From Dyella_B sp035690825 (GTDB lineage: Bacteria > Pseudomonadota > Gammaproteobacteria > Xanthomonadales > Rhodanobacteraceae), in the NCBI RefSeq assembly GCF_051954575.1, contig NZ_JBQCHP010000043.1:1-64000 (forward strand): a stretch of 64,000 nt of DNA, written 5' to 3'. Numbering within the stretch: the first letter of the stretch is position 1; each line of letters starts with the position of its first letter. The position numbers were made by a program, and so were the translations under genes. The notes under the pieces were generated by a model, which was not told the origin of the DNA, did no database searches, and saw only the letters and a list, made by a program, of their open reading frames with translations. Below are positions 32,507 through 41,653 of the stretch, piece after piece.

Positions 32507-35500
32507 ATGAGTTTCAACCGTCATAACCTGTTGGCCTTTTCCGTTGCGATCGCGTTGGCGGTTTCGTTGACTGCGTGCGGCGGTGGAGGCGGTGGTAATG
32601 GAAACGTGCGGCCGTCGTCAGCGGCGCCGGTGCCAACGCCATCCCCGGCACCGGCCCCAGCACCGACGCCGACGCCAGCTCCCGCTCCCGCTCCGGCGCC
32701 AACACCTGTTCCTAGCCCAGCGCCTGCTCCAATCCCTGCTCCCGCTCCTGCCCCAACCCCTCCGCCGGGACCGGCGCCGACGACATTGACGGGCAGCCCT
32801 ACGCCGCTACCCACGCCGACCATAGCTTTGTACACCCCGTTGCGTGCGCAACTTGACCCAGAGAACGTGCCGCTTGCCTGGGTGAACACGCAAAGCCTGA
32901 CGGGTAACCAGGGACAGGGCGTGAAAGTTGGCGTCCTGGACAGCGGCGCACAGGCGGATAACCCTGCGCTGATCAATCGCATCAGTTGGTTCAAGGACTA
33001 CGTCGATTCCAGCAACACCACGCCAAAAGATACGGATGGGCACGGCACCATGATGGCGGAGATCATCGGGGGTGCTGCGAACGCCAGCGGCTCCGGCGGC
33101 AATCCTTTCTATGGCGGCGTGGCGCCGCAGTCGTCGCTGTACATCGCAAGGGTCGGCGACAGCACGGGCAGCGTCAGCGTCAGCCTGATCCCGCAGGCGC
33201 TGGCCGACCTGACTGCGCAAGGCGTCAAGCTGATCAACAACTCCTACGGCAGCAGCACGTCAATCACCGCGGTTGGCGCCTCGGATCCGAAGGTGACCAC
33301 AAGGTATGCGATCCTCCAGCCAACTGTTGCCAATGGCCAATTGATGGTTTGGGCGGCGGGCAACGAAGGCATGTCGCAGCCAAGCATTGAAGCAGGCTTG
33401 CCGTACTACGAGCCCACGCTCCAAAAGAACTGGCTCGCTGTGGTGAACGTGGCGTTGAATGCAAGCGGCCAAGTCACCGGACTCGATACAGCGGCTACAT
33501 CCAATGCGTGCGGCGTTGCTGCGCCGTGGTGTCTGGCTGCGCCGGGATACATTTACGTTTCCCCGGTAGCCAATACCGGTTTCTCGACCGGGGCGGGTGA
33601 TGGCACCTCGGGAGCCGCCGCAGTGGTAAGTGGCGTCGCGGCTCTAGTGTGGCAGCGCTTTCCATTCTTTACCGCTACCAATGTCCAGCAGACGCTGCTG
33701 GGTACGGCGACCAATCTGGGCAGCCCGGATTATTACGGGTACGGATTGGTAAATGCAGCGGCGGCGGTGAATGGGCCAGGGCAACTCAATTGGGGTGCGT
33801 TCGATGTCAATATCCCAAACAATCAAACGGCAATTTTCTCCAACAACCTGAGCGGCAGCGGTTCGCTCCAGCTTGACGGTGCAGGATCGCTGTTTTTAAT
33901 GGGGCAAAATGCAATCGGTGGTCTTACCGTTAATGGCGGTGAGCTATATGTATCAGTGGGCACGACGACTGCCGCTGGCAAAACAACCGTCAACGGTGGC
34001 GAACTTATCGTTGATGGCACATTGACTTCCAACGTCGTCATCAATCCATCAGGGGGGGTGCTGAGCGTTGAAAAGGGGAGTGTCATCAACGGCAACGTGA
34101 TCGACAGCGGTTTTATTTATTCGGGGGGCGGTGGTCCATTGCAAATCAATGGCAACTTGACGCTCTCTACGGTTCCGGGCGCAGCAGAGACGTCTGAAAC
34201 GGAGGTGCTGCTGACTTCGTCGATCAAGGTTTCCGGTGTGGTGACCTTGGACAAATACTCTCATCTCATCGTAGGAATACCTTCGGGCTATACACCGCAG
34301 GCAACGGAGCTGGTGCTACAGGCGAACGGAGGTGTATCTGGTGTGTTCGGGCAGTTCACTGTCACAGATGGCGTCTATACCAGTGGCACCCTGTCTTACA
34401 CCGCTACTGAGGTCGATGTCAGCCTTAGTCAGTCGTCGGTTGCAGCCGTCGCGCGTGCCGCGATGCCTGCGGTGGCCACCACGCAGCAGACGGCGCAACA
34501 CATACAAACTGCATTGGTACAGGCCAATCAATGGGCAACGACCGATCCCTCGGCGCACCAAGCGTTCCTCGATGCAGCGGGTGACTTTCTGCACGTTAAC
34601 TCCTTTGCACAGGCTGCATCTTCGATCAACAGTCTTTCGGGCCAGTTGCTGGCCTCTTCCCAAGGTCTGACTTTTCAACAAGCCGGCATCGTCAATCGCA
34701 CGGTGGCTGATCGCCTTGCCGATCTAGGCGAAGATCGTACGGCTCAGGGCGTGTGGTTTCAGGGGACTGGAGCGGATGGCAACATCGCCCGTACAGGCTA
34801 TGCAACGGGAAGCTATAGCGGCGGTGGCTCCGTTGCCGGTTACGACGTCAAGCTCGCAGAGCATTTTGCACTGGGGCTTGGCCTCGATTGGAATCGCTTG
34901 AGTTCGCGCTACTCCATGCAAGGCGGTAACAACACCTCACGCAGCACGGGTGTAATGCTGTATGCCAAGTACGACATGGGTAATGCCTATCTGTCAGGCC
35001 GTATCGGCGAGGATTGGATTCATGCCGATACCAGCCGCTGGGGCGTGTTAGGTACCGTGCCGGCCGCAATCAACAGTTCGCGCAACGACAGGATGACGTC
35101 GGCCTATTTGGAAATGGGATACGACGCGAGGTCGAATGCATGGACCACCACGCCATTCGTATCTGCAGGAGGCGAATATTTGTGCCGTGGCGCCATTGCG
35201 GAGCATGGTGCTGGCGGCTTTGGTATCACCGCTTCTGACCATGGTTTCAACCAGAGCTATGCGCAAATCGGGGCTCGGCTGGGTTATCGCTGGAATTGGG
35301 GTACAGGCCAGCTTTCGTTGAAGGGCTTTGCGTTGTACCAGCGCGTGCTCGCTGGCCGGAACCTCGGGTTCACTGCCTCCTATGCTGGCGCTCCAAGCGC
35401 CACGTTCGAGCTGGAGGGGGTGAATACCCCGCGCAACAGCGGTTGGATCGGGGCGGGCTTGAATGCCTCGTTGAACAACCAGTGGTCGTGGTTCGCCAAT

Positions 35501-35572
35501 CTGGACGGCCAGATTGCAGGCGGCGGAACGAAGGCGGCAGTATTCAGCGCTGGTGCAAGGTATCGCTTCTGA
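32507..35572 (+). CDS. Lipoprotein subtilisin-like autotransporter (NalP/SphB1 type)
   Basis: 1021 residues from the ATG at 32507, which follows GGGAGCGATC. The N-terminus is a lipoprotein signal (FSVAIALAVSLTAC, Cys24), then a six-glycine stretch and a Pro/Ala/Thr-rich linker (about 36-104). An S8 subtilase domain follows with D145 (GVLDSG), H179 (DGHGTMM), oxyanion N286 (AAGNEG) and nucleophile S368 (GDGTSGAAAVVSG). Next is a beta-helical passenger stem with repeated TVNGGEL motifs, and a C-terminal autotransporter barrel (~750-1021) ending in SAGARYRF with the terminal Phe. NalP and SphB1 share lipid anchor, Gly/Pro tract, subtilase and barrel, and cut other surface proteins. The targets here are unknown. 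Confidence 0.9.
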   Translation: MSFNRHNLLAFSVAIALAVSLTACGGGGGGNGNVRPSSAAPVPTPSPAPAPAPTPTPAPAPAPAPTPVPSPAPAPIPAPAPAPTPPPGPAPTTLTGSPTPLPTPTIALYTPLRAQLDPENVPLAWVNTQSLTGNQGQGVKVGVLDSGAQADNPALINRISWFKDYVDSSNTTPKDTDGHGTMMAEIIGGAANASGSGGNPFYGGVAPQSSLYIARVGDSTGSVSVSLIPQALADLTAQGVKLINNSYGSSTSITAVGASDPKVTTRYAILQPTVANGQLMVWAAGNEGMSQPSIEAGLPYYEPTLQKNWLAVVNVALNASGQVTGLDTAATSNACGVAAPWCLAAPGYIYVSPVANTGFSTGAGDGTSGAAAVVSGVAALVWQRFPFFTATNVQQTLLGTATNLGSPDYYGYGLVNAAAAVNGPGQLNWGAFDVNIPNNQTAIFSNNLSGSGSLQLDGAGSLFLMGQNAIGGLTVNGGELYVSVGTTTAAGKTTVNGGELIVDGTLTSNVVINPSGGVLSVEKGSVINGNVIDSGFIYSGGGGPLQINGNLTLSTVPGAAETSETEVLLTSSIKVSGVVTLDKYSHLIVGIPSGYTPQATELVLQANGGVSGVFGQFTVTDGVYTSGTLSYTATEVDVSLSQSSVAAVARAAMPAVATTQQTAQHIQTALVQANQWATTDPSAHQAFLDAAGDFLHVNSFAQAASSINSLSGQLLASSQGLTFQQAGIVNRTVADRLADLGEDRTAQGVWFQGTGADGNIARTGYATGSYSGGGSVAGYDVKLAEHFALGLGLDWNRLSSRYSMQGGNNTSRSTGVMLYAKYDMGNAYLSGRIGEDWIHADTSRWGVLGTVPAAINSSRNDRMTSAYLEMGYDARSNAWTTTPFVSAGGEYLCRGAIAEHGAGGFGITASDHGFNQSYAQIGARLGYRWNWGTGQLSLKGFALYQRVLAGRNLGFTASYAGAPSATFELEGVNTPRNSGWIGAGLNASLNNQWSWFANLDGQIAGGGTKAAVFSAGARYRF
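32627..32818 (+). repeat. Pro-Ala-Thr codon repeat tract in the autotransporter
   Basis: An in-frame run encoding PTPSPAPAPAPTPTPAPAPA-type repeats. The DNA is a degenerate array of hexamers such as GCTCCC. It codes for an extended linker of the kind that holds an enzyme away from the outer membrane. Hexamer slippage would change its length but not the reading frame. Confidence 0.8.
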
Positions 35573-35623
35573 CCGCATCCCGGCTGCGCACGAATGGCGG
35601 CATTCGTGCGCAGCGAGCGGGAA

Positions 35624-38275
35624 TCAGTCCTTCTCGTGATCTACTGGGGCATGCTCGTGATGCTCGGCAATCACATGCCGCTCATGCAGCTCTTCGCTGG
35701 TAGTCATGGGCTGGGACTCGGCCGCCGGCTCTGACGTGGCAGGCGCTTGCTCGGTTTCCGGAGCGGGGCGAAGCGTTTCCCTTTCTTCACCACCGGTGAT
35801 CTTCAGGATCGAATGGCGCATTTCGCGGGCGAGGATCACGCGGGCATCGCGCACCATGTCTTCCAGTGCGCTGTCGTAGTCGAGCTTGCCGTTGGCGTCG
35901 GTCCAGACGATGCGGCGTTCACGCAGTTTCTGGATGAAGCCGCGGAACAGGGCCTTGTCGAAGAATTCAGGCGCCAGCGGTTCGCTGAGCAGGCTAAGGC
36001 GCTGGGCGGTGAGGGTGCAGACGTTTTCCAGTTCGGATGCGGTGATGGTGTGCGGGCCGTTCTTCACCAGCGCGGCGATGGCGATGTAGTAGCGCTCGAA
36101 CGCCTGGATCAGGCTGCGTGCGATCACGCGCAACTGGTAGGCGGCGTCGTCCTGGCCAGGGCCGCGCTCGAGTAGGCGGCCTTCGCCGACCGCTTCGAGC
36201 AGGCCGCGGCGCACGAAGAAATCGATGGTGGCCTGCAGTTGCATGGCAAAGCCTTCGGTATCCCACGGCAGGAACAGCTCGCCCTGGATGAAGGGATAGA
36301 TGATGCGGCCCAGGCGAATGACCGAAGCGCGCGACATGCGCCGGTTGTTGAGGAAGCAGCAGGCCACCCACGCGGCGACGGCGGTGAGATGCAGCACGTT
36401 GTTGCGGAAGTAACTCAGCAATACCGCCGGCTCACCTTCCACCGTAAGCACGTCGCCGAGCGGATGGCGCACGCGCGTGATCCAGCCCATCTGCTCGCCG
36501 TAGGCAATGATCGCGTCCGGCGCCAGCGGCGTAAGCGTCATGCGATCGGAGTACGGCAACGCTTCGAGCAAGGCCTTGAGCAATTCCAGCTGCGCCAGCA
36601 GATCGTTTTCCGCCATCGCGTGCTTGGGCGTGGAAAGCAGGGCGAGTGCGAGCAGGTTGATCGGATTGACGTCGGCGGCGCGGTTGATGTTGATCTGGAT
36701 TTTTTCGGCCAGCTGATCGACCACGCTGCTCAGCCATTCCGGTTTGGTGCTCGGATCGGTGGTGGTGTCGCGCCACTGGTTGCTGGCCGCCTCGAGCAGC
36801 GGGGTGAGCTCGATCGGTTCGCCGAAGTTCAGGGCCACATGGCCGTAGCGCTGGCGTAGCACGCCCAGGCCGCGCAGCAGGCCGATCAGTGATTCCTTTT
36901 CCTTCGGCTTGCCGGACAGCTCGCCGATGTAGCTCTTGCCTTCCATCAGCTTCTCGTAGCCGATGTAGACCGGCTGGAACAGTACGGGACGGCGCGGCGC
37001 GCGCAGGAAGGCGCGCACGGTCATCACCAGCATGCCGGCACGCGGTGCGAGCAGGCGGCCGGTACGCGATCGCCCGCCTTCGATGAAATATTCCATCGGC
37101 ACGCCGCGGTCGATCAGCTGCGCGACGTATTCGTTGAACACTACCGAATACAGCGCATTGCCCTTGAAGCTGCGGCGCAGGAAGAACGCGCCGCCGCGGC
37201 GCAGGATCGGCCCGATTACCGGCAGGTTGAGGTTCACGCCGGCGGCGATGTGCGGCACGACCACGCCCGAATCGTGCAACTGGTACGACAGCAACAGATA
37301 ATCCGCATGGCTGCGGTGGCTGGGTACGTACACCACTTCGTAGCCCGGCGCGGCGGCGCGGGCCTTGTCGAAGTGGTGCATGGTGATGCCGTCGTACAGC
37401 TTGTTCCAGAAGTTGCGCAGCAGGAACGAGGCCGAGCGCACTACCGGATGCGAGTAGTCCGCGGCGATCTCCATCATCATCTTGTGCGCGCGTTGCCACG
37501 CCTTCGCGTAGGTGATGTTTTCCTTCGTCGCGGTGGAGGCGATCGCGCTGCGCACCGGCTCGGCGTTGAGCACGGCGTCGACCACGGTACGGCGGTGCGA
37601 AAGATCCGGCCCGATCACCGCCGCGCGAATGCGCCGGAAGTGCGTGCGCATCACGCGCGCCATCTTGCGGGCGAAGCGCTCCGGACGCACCTCGCCTTCT
37701 TCGTTCAGCACCGAGCGCAGCGAAACGGGTGCCGAGAAATGCACCACCGTGTCGCGGCCATTGAGCAGCAGCGCGAGCATGCGGCGGAAGCGGCCGACCA
37801 TTACCCAGTTTTCCGAAAACAGCACGCTGAACCAGCCGGACTCGCGCGTGGGCGCGCGGCCGACGTAAATCGATACCGGCACGATCTGGATGTCGCGATC
37901 CGGAAAACCTTCCAGGGCGCGCACCAACTGGCCAAAGGGTTCATTCGGCGAGCGCTTGCGATTGCGCCCGAACAGCCAGCCATCGCGGCGCGCCAGTGCG
38001 AACACCGAGCGGCGCCGGCGCGTGAACGGTAGCGGCTGCATGGGGCTGGGCAAGCCCGCTTCGCGGCAGGCGCGGTCCAGGATCAGCGCGTCGGAAAAAC
38101 CGTCGCGCTCGATCGCGTAGCAAACGGGGGCATCGGTTTGCAGCAAAGCGGCCGGTTCGGCCGGATCGCGGCGAATGCGTACCCACGGTTCAAGCAGGTG
38201 CCCGGCGAGGTTGAACCACCAGGGGGCGCGGCTGCGGTAGCTGGATTCCGCGGTCGTCATAGTAGGCATCTGCAT
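35624..38275 (-). CDS. plsB: Glycerol-3-phosphate 1-O-acyltransferase
   Basis: PlsB acylates sn-glycerol-3-phosphate, the first step of membrane phospholipid synthesis, at the inner membrane. 883 residues, close to the E. coli enzyme. The acyltransferase block I is HRSHAD (H320-D325), with block II in RGGAFFLRRSF and block III in YFIEGGRSRTG. The first ~250 residues and the long C-terminal part are as in PlsB. Three Met codons (1, 3, 6) are close together, so the exact start is open. The last ~70 residues (rich in Pro, Ala, Glu and His) look poorly conserved. Convergent with the autotransporter. Confidence 0.95.
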   Translation of the reverse strand: MQMPTMTTAESSYRSRAPWWFNLAGHLLEPWVRIRRDPAEPAALLQTDAPVCYAIERDGFSDALILDRACREAGLPSPMQPLPFTRRRRSVFALARRDGWLFGRNRKRSPNEPFGQLVRALEGFPDRDIQIVPVSIYVGRAPTRESGWFSVLFSENWVMVGRFRRMLALLLNGRDTVVHFSAPVSLRSVLNEEGEVRPERFARKMARVMRTHFRRIRAAVIGPDLSHRRTVVDAVLNAEPVRSAIASTATKENITYAKAWQRAHKMMMEIAADYSHPVVRSASFLLRNFWNKLYDGITMHHFDKARAAAPGYEVVYVPSHRSHADYLLLSYQLHDSGVVVPHIAAGVNLNLPVIGPILRRGGAFFLRRSFKGNALYSVVFNEYVAQLIDRGVPMEYFIEGGRSRTGRLLAPRAGMLVMTVRAFLRAPRRPVLFQPVYIGYEKLMEGKSYIGELSGKPKEKESLIGLLRGLGVLRQRYGHVALNFGEPIELTPLLEAASNQWRDTTTDPSTKPEWLSSVVDQLAEKIQININRAADVNPINLLALALLSTPKHAMAENDLLAQLELLKALLEALPYSDRMTLTPLAPDAIIAYGEQMGWITRVRHPLGDVLTVEGEPAVLLSYFRNNVLHLTAVAAWVACCFLNNRRMSRASVIRLGRIIYPFIQGELFLPWDTEGFAMQLQATIDFFVRRGLLEAVGEGRLLERGPGQDDAAYQLRVIARSLIQAFERYYIAIAALVKNGPHTITASELENVCTLTAQRLSLLSEPLAPEFFDKALFRGFIQKLRERRIVWTDANGKLDYDSALEDMVRDARVILAREMRHSILKITGGEERETLRPAPETEQAPATSEPAAESQPMTTSEELHERHVIAEHHEHAPVDHEKD

Positions 38276-38302
38276 AGTGTAGCGGTCGGTGCACCGGCGA
38301 TC

Positions 38303-39280
38303 TTAGGGCTTTGCCGCCACGGTCGTGCCGGCCGGCGCATCGTTGGCCGGTGGTGGCGTGCTGCCCGAGGATGACGGCGCGGCGCTGCTGCTGGCCGGTG
38401 CCGGCGGGTGCAGGAGCTGTTCGTGCTGCGCGCGTTCGCTGTCGAGCAGATCCTGGCTGTACCAGCGGCCGTCCACCAGCACCAGTTGCGAGTCGGAACT
38501 CAGTGGCTTGCCGAGCAGGGTGTAGTCGATCTTCACGTGGGCGTGACCATGATCGATGCCGATGGTGCTGGCTTTTACCGAGTCGAGCGTGTCGTCGATG
38601 GAAAGACCGTAGATCGTCAGCAGCTGCTTGATGCCCTGGTACGCGGTGGCGTACTTCTTCATCGCAGTGTCGAAATCCATGCTCTGCAGCTGATCGGGCG
38701 ATTTCAGGTCGAGCTGGCGCGCGGTGGTCACCACCACGCCCACGGCCTGCTTGGCCTTGTCTTGGTCGAACCACGGCGTCTGCTGCGCCCAGGGCAGCAG
38801 CACGTTGAGCGCGTCGCGCATCTGCTGCTTCTGGTTTTCCGTCATCGTCTTGTTCTGCGCGATGCCGGTGGTGAGGATGGCCTGGCCGATGCCGATCATC
38901 ACCGGCAATTGGTCGTGATACTGCTGTTCCATCTGCGTCAGCTTCGGCTTGAGCTGGTCGTACAGCGTGGTCTGGGCGTTGGGCGCGGTGAGCTGCTTGA
39001 GCGCCTGGGCGAAGCGGGCGCGGTCCTGGTCGGTGATTGGCCGCTGGTCGGGGCGCGGGCGGGTCCAGTCGGTGCGCAGGTCGGCATAGTCGGCCGGGGG
39101 CAGGGCATGCTTCCAGAAGCCGTTGAAGTCGCCGGCCTTGATCAGCGTCACGGACTCCTGCACGGCCGCTTCCGGTGTGGCGCCTCCCGGCACGGCGGTG
39201 GCCGCTTCCTTGTTGTGGCAGGCGGCCAGCGCAAGCAGCGCCAACAGCGGCAGGCTACGGCCAAGGGTTTGAAAACGCAT
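38303..39280 (-). CDS. Lipoprotein of unknown function
   Basis: 325 residues. The N-terminus MRFQTLGRSLPLLALLALAAC gives a lipobox LAAC with Cys21, so a lipid-anchored envelope protein. The rest is helical and charged, with a DUF-like mature part (KAGDFNGFWKHALPP..., then ...KQQMRDALNVLLPWAQQTPWFDQDKAKQAV) and a proline/serine-rich C-terminal tail from about residue 290. I do not recognise the family. It lies just upstream of plsB on the same strand, separated by 27 bp, so it could share the plsB transcript. Confidence 0.7.
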   Translation of the reverse strand: MRFQTLGRSLPLLALLALAACHNKEAATAVPGGATPEAAVQESVTLIKAGDFNGFWKHALPPADYADLRTDWTRPRPDQRPITDQDRARFAQALKQLTAPNAQTTLYDQLKPKLTQMEQQYHDQLPVMIGIGQAILTTGIAQNKTMTENQKQQMRDALNVLLPWAQQTPWFDQDKAKQAVGVVVTTARQLDLKSPDQLQSMDFDTAMKKYATAYQGIKQLLTIYGLSIDDTLDSVKASTIGIDHGHAHVKIDYTLLGKPLSSDSQLVLVDGRWYSQDLLDSERAQHEQLLHPPAPASSSAAPSSSGSTPPPANDAPAGTTVAAKP

Positions 39281-39396
39281 GGATTCTCTCGCTTGGGAGG
39301 GCGGTGGCTTGCCGTCCTGGCAAGGGGCAGAGTGCGGCGCCGTACGGCGGTGCGCGGTGCATCTTAGAGCCTGTCCGGAGTTTCGCGTAGCCCGCC

Positions 39397-39433
39397 AAAA
39401 AGAAAACCCCGCGGGCGTTGGGCCTCGCAGGGT
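39397..39433 (-). terminator. Rho-independent terminator downstream of the acid phosphatase
   Basis: On the minus strand CCCTGCGAGGC, CCAAC and GCCCGCGGGG form a GC-rich stem with one bulged A and one G-T pair, followed by TTTTCTTTTT. It lies about 130 bp after the acid phosphatase stop and ~120 bp before the lipoprotein start. The 39281-39564 stretch otherwise holds no gene I can support. Confidence 0.5.
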
Positions 39434-39564
39434 CATGCCGGCATAGCCGGAAGGGAAATGGCCTTGCCCGCAGAATTTGGAGGTCAGCAGGATCGGCGCG
39501 GCCATGATACGGCCCTTCCTGACTTCAGGCAATACTTTAAGTTTTATCCTGTAACTAATTGAAT

Positions 39565-40452
39565 TTATTCAACACGAAGAGCTTGAATTTTCTGCTGGCG
39601 GCGTTGCTCGCGCGGAGTGCTCCACTCATTGTTGAACAGCGATGGTTCCCATGAACCGTAAGTGGGATTGGGAAATACGAACCAGCGCGTACCGATCCAG
39701 TCCTTATAGGGTGCCATAGCCTGAACCCGGCCGGCTGCGGTATTGGTGAGTACGCTGAGGAAATCGCCGAGCTGGTCGCCGAGTTGCATCAGCACGCGAT
39801 GATGCTGGCCGATCAGCTGGCGGCGGCAGCTTTTCTCGGTGCCCACCTGATCGCAGCCGGGCAGGAGCGTCCCCAGCCCCAGGAAGGCCTCCGGACCGGA
39901 CACAGGCAGGCCAGCCTTGCGCAAGTTGTCGAGCGTGGCGGCATCCAGGTCCTGTGCGCGATTGGAAATGTAGAACACGGCAATACCGTGCCTGGCCGCG
40001 AATTGGGTGAATTCCACCGCGCCGGGCAAGGCGCGTGCGCGCTCCTCCTTGCACCAAGCGGCCCAATCGGCCTCGTTGAATTCGCCACCTTTGCGGATCA
40101 GGCGTGCCTGGTAGGGCGAGTTGTCTAGCACGGTTTCGTCGATGTCCAGGATCACCGCCGGTTTCAGATGTTTGTACGGCGTACTGCGATCTTCTGCGGG
40201 CAGGGCGTCCCAGTTCCTGTCCTTCAGCGCGGCGAGCAATTGCGACTGCGCGCTGCGGAAGGTCTCCTGATAGATCAAATCATGCTCCAGCGCGGTCTGC
40301 GTCCAGGCGACGGCGTTGAGATTGTCATCGGCGGCGACAGTGGCAACGGAGGCGGGCGTGGGCTGCGCGGAAGCCAGCGATGGATGCTGCGCCTCGCTGG
40401 CGCAACCGCAAAGCAGCAGCGTGCCCAACAGCACGGGCAGGAACTTGGTCAT
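39565..40452 (-). CDS. 5'-nucleotidase, lipoprotein e(P4) family (class C acid phosphatase)
   Basis: 295 residues from the ATG at 40452. N-terminal lipoprotein signal with lipobox LCGC (Cys17), so outer-membrane or periplasmic. HAD-fold class C acid phosphatase: nucleophile and acid in ILDIDETVLDNSPY (D103, D105), plus the AVEFTQFAARHGIAVFYISNRAQDLDAATLDNL motif II region. Haemophilus P4 is the model, cleaving NMN and nucleotides for uptake. Here it may scavenge phosphate or NAD precursors. The earlier ATG at 40497 lacks a signal sequence. Divergent from the AI-2E family gene. Confidence 0.9.
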   Translation of the reverse strand: MTKFLPVLLGTLLLCGCASEAQHPSLASAQPTPASVATVAADDNLNAVAWTQTALEHDLIYQETFRSAQSQLLAALKDRNWDALPAEDRSTPYKHLKPAVILDIDETVLDNSPYQARLIRKGGEFNEADWAAWCKEERARALPGAVEFTQFAARHGIAVFYISNRAQDLDAATLDNLRKAGLPVSGPEAFLGLGTLLPGCDQVGTEKSCRRQLIGQHHRVLMQLGDQLGDFLSVLTNTAAGRVQAMAPYKDWIGTRWFVFPNPTYGSWEPSLFNNEWSTPREQRRQQKIQALRVE

Positions 40453-40501
40453 GAAACACCCTGTTTGGAGAGACGGAACCGGCAGAGGATCGCGCAAGTT
40501 T

Positions 40502-41566
40502 ATGACAGACTTGCCGCACTACGTCCTTCAGCCATGGATCGCGCCCGTGTACGCAGCCCTGCCTTCCACCCGCAGCATCCGCACCGTCAGCTATGCATTG
40601 ACCGCCCTGGCGCTGTTGCTGGTGCTGTGGCTCCATCTGCTGCCCGCGCTGCTGGCGGGATTGCTGGTGTACGAGCTGGTGCATGCGATGACGCCGCTGC
40701 TTGGGCGGCGCATCTCCGGCGAGCGTGCGCGCCTGGTCGTGGTGACGGTGCTGGGCGTGATCGTGGTCGGTCTGCTGACCCTGCTGATCGTGGCGCTGGT
40801 GGGCTTCTTCCGTAACGAGATCAGCAACCCCGCCGCGCTGTGGGAACAACAGTTGATGCCGCTGGTGGAAAAGGCGCGTGCGCAATTGCCGCAATCGCTC
40901 ACCAACTGGCTGCCCGACAGCGTGGACGAGTTGCGTGTGATGGCGTTGGAACTGACCCGCAAGCATGCGATGAGCCTGCAGAACGTCGGCAAGGAGACCG
41001 CGCGCGTGCTGGTGCATATCATCCTGGGCCTGGTGCTGGGTGCGCTGGTGGCGCTCAACCGGGCGCGCCCTCCGCATCAGGTCGGTCCACTGGCGGCAGC
41101 GCTGGGCGAGCGTTGCCACCATCTGGCGGCGGCGTTTCACAACATCGTGTTCGCGCAGATCAAGATTTCGCTGATCAACACTGTCGCCACCGCCATCTTT
41201 CTGCTCGGCGTACTGCCGCTGATGGACATCCACGTGCCGCTGGCGAAGACGCTGGTAGTGGTGACCTTCCTCGCTGGCCTGCTGCCGGTGATAGGCAACC
41301 TCATTTCCAACACTGCGGTGACGATCGCCAGCCTGTCCATATCGATCTGGGTAGCCGCCGCGGCGCTGGGCTTTCTGATCGTGATCCACAAGCTGGAGTA
41401 CTTCCTCAATGCGCGCATCATCGGCACGCAGATCCGCGCCCGCGCGTGGGAGCTGTTGGTGGCGATGCTGGTGATGGAGGCGGCGTTCGGGCTGGCCGGC
41501 TTGGTGGCGGCGCCGATCTATTACGCGTATCTGAAACGGGAACTGGAGCAGCAGCGCTTGATTTGA
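40502..41566 (+). CDS. AI-2E family transporter (PerM/TqsA-like)
   Basis: A 354-residue inner-membrane protein with about eight hydrophobic segments. The order of an N-terminal pair of helices, a hydrophilic loop of some 70 residues (NPAALWEQQLMPLVEKARAQLPQ), and a C-terminal set with PVIGNLISNTAVTIASLSIS is typical of the AI-2E (DUF20) family. That family includes quorum-signal exporters but also general permeases. The name is therefore by family only. The start at 40502 is MTDLPHYVLQPW; upstream in-frame codons overlap the phosphatase. Confidence 0.85.
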   Translation: MTDLPHYVLQPWIAPVYAALPSTRSIRTVSYALTALALLLVLWLHLLPALLAGLLVYELVHAMTPLLGRRISGERARLVVVTVLGVIVVGLLTLLIVALVGFFRNEISNPAALWEQQLMPLVEKARAQLPQSLTNWLPDSVDELRVMALELTRKHAMSLQNVGKETARVLVHIILGLVLGALVALNRARPPHQVGPLAAALGERCHHLAAAFHNIVFAQIKISLINTVATAIFLLGVLPLMDIHVPLAKTLVVVTFLAGLLPVIGNLISNTAVTIASLSISIWVAAAALGFLIVIHKLEYFLNARIIGTQIRARAWELLVAMLVMEAAFGLAGLVAAPIYYAYLKRELEQQRLI

Positions 41567-41582
41567 TCAGGCGCCTGATTCC

Positions 41583-41653
41583 GTAGGTTGGGGTGCAAAC
41601 CCCAACATCGTGATGCACGACGACATGAATGTTGGGGTTTGCCCCCAACCTAC
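41583..41653. repeat. TAGGTTGGGGT-type REP-like palindrome (copy 2)
   Basis: GTAGGTTGGGGTGCAAACCCCAAC (41583-41606) faces GTTGGGGTTTGCCCCCAACCTAC (41631-41653). It sits between the convergent AI-2E gene and bluB and its right arm covers the bluB stop codon, so it may act as a bidirectional terminator. Confidence 0.85.

Noticed and set aside
32627..32818. Regular short repeats suggestive of a CRISPR array or a slippage-based switch
   Set aside because: They are degenerate hexamers encoding a Pro-Ala linker in frame within the autotransporter. No repeat-spacer periodicity exists, and hexamer changes would not shift the frame.
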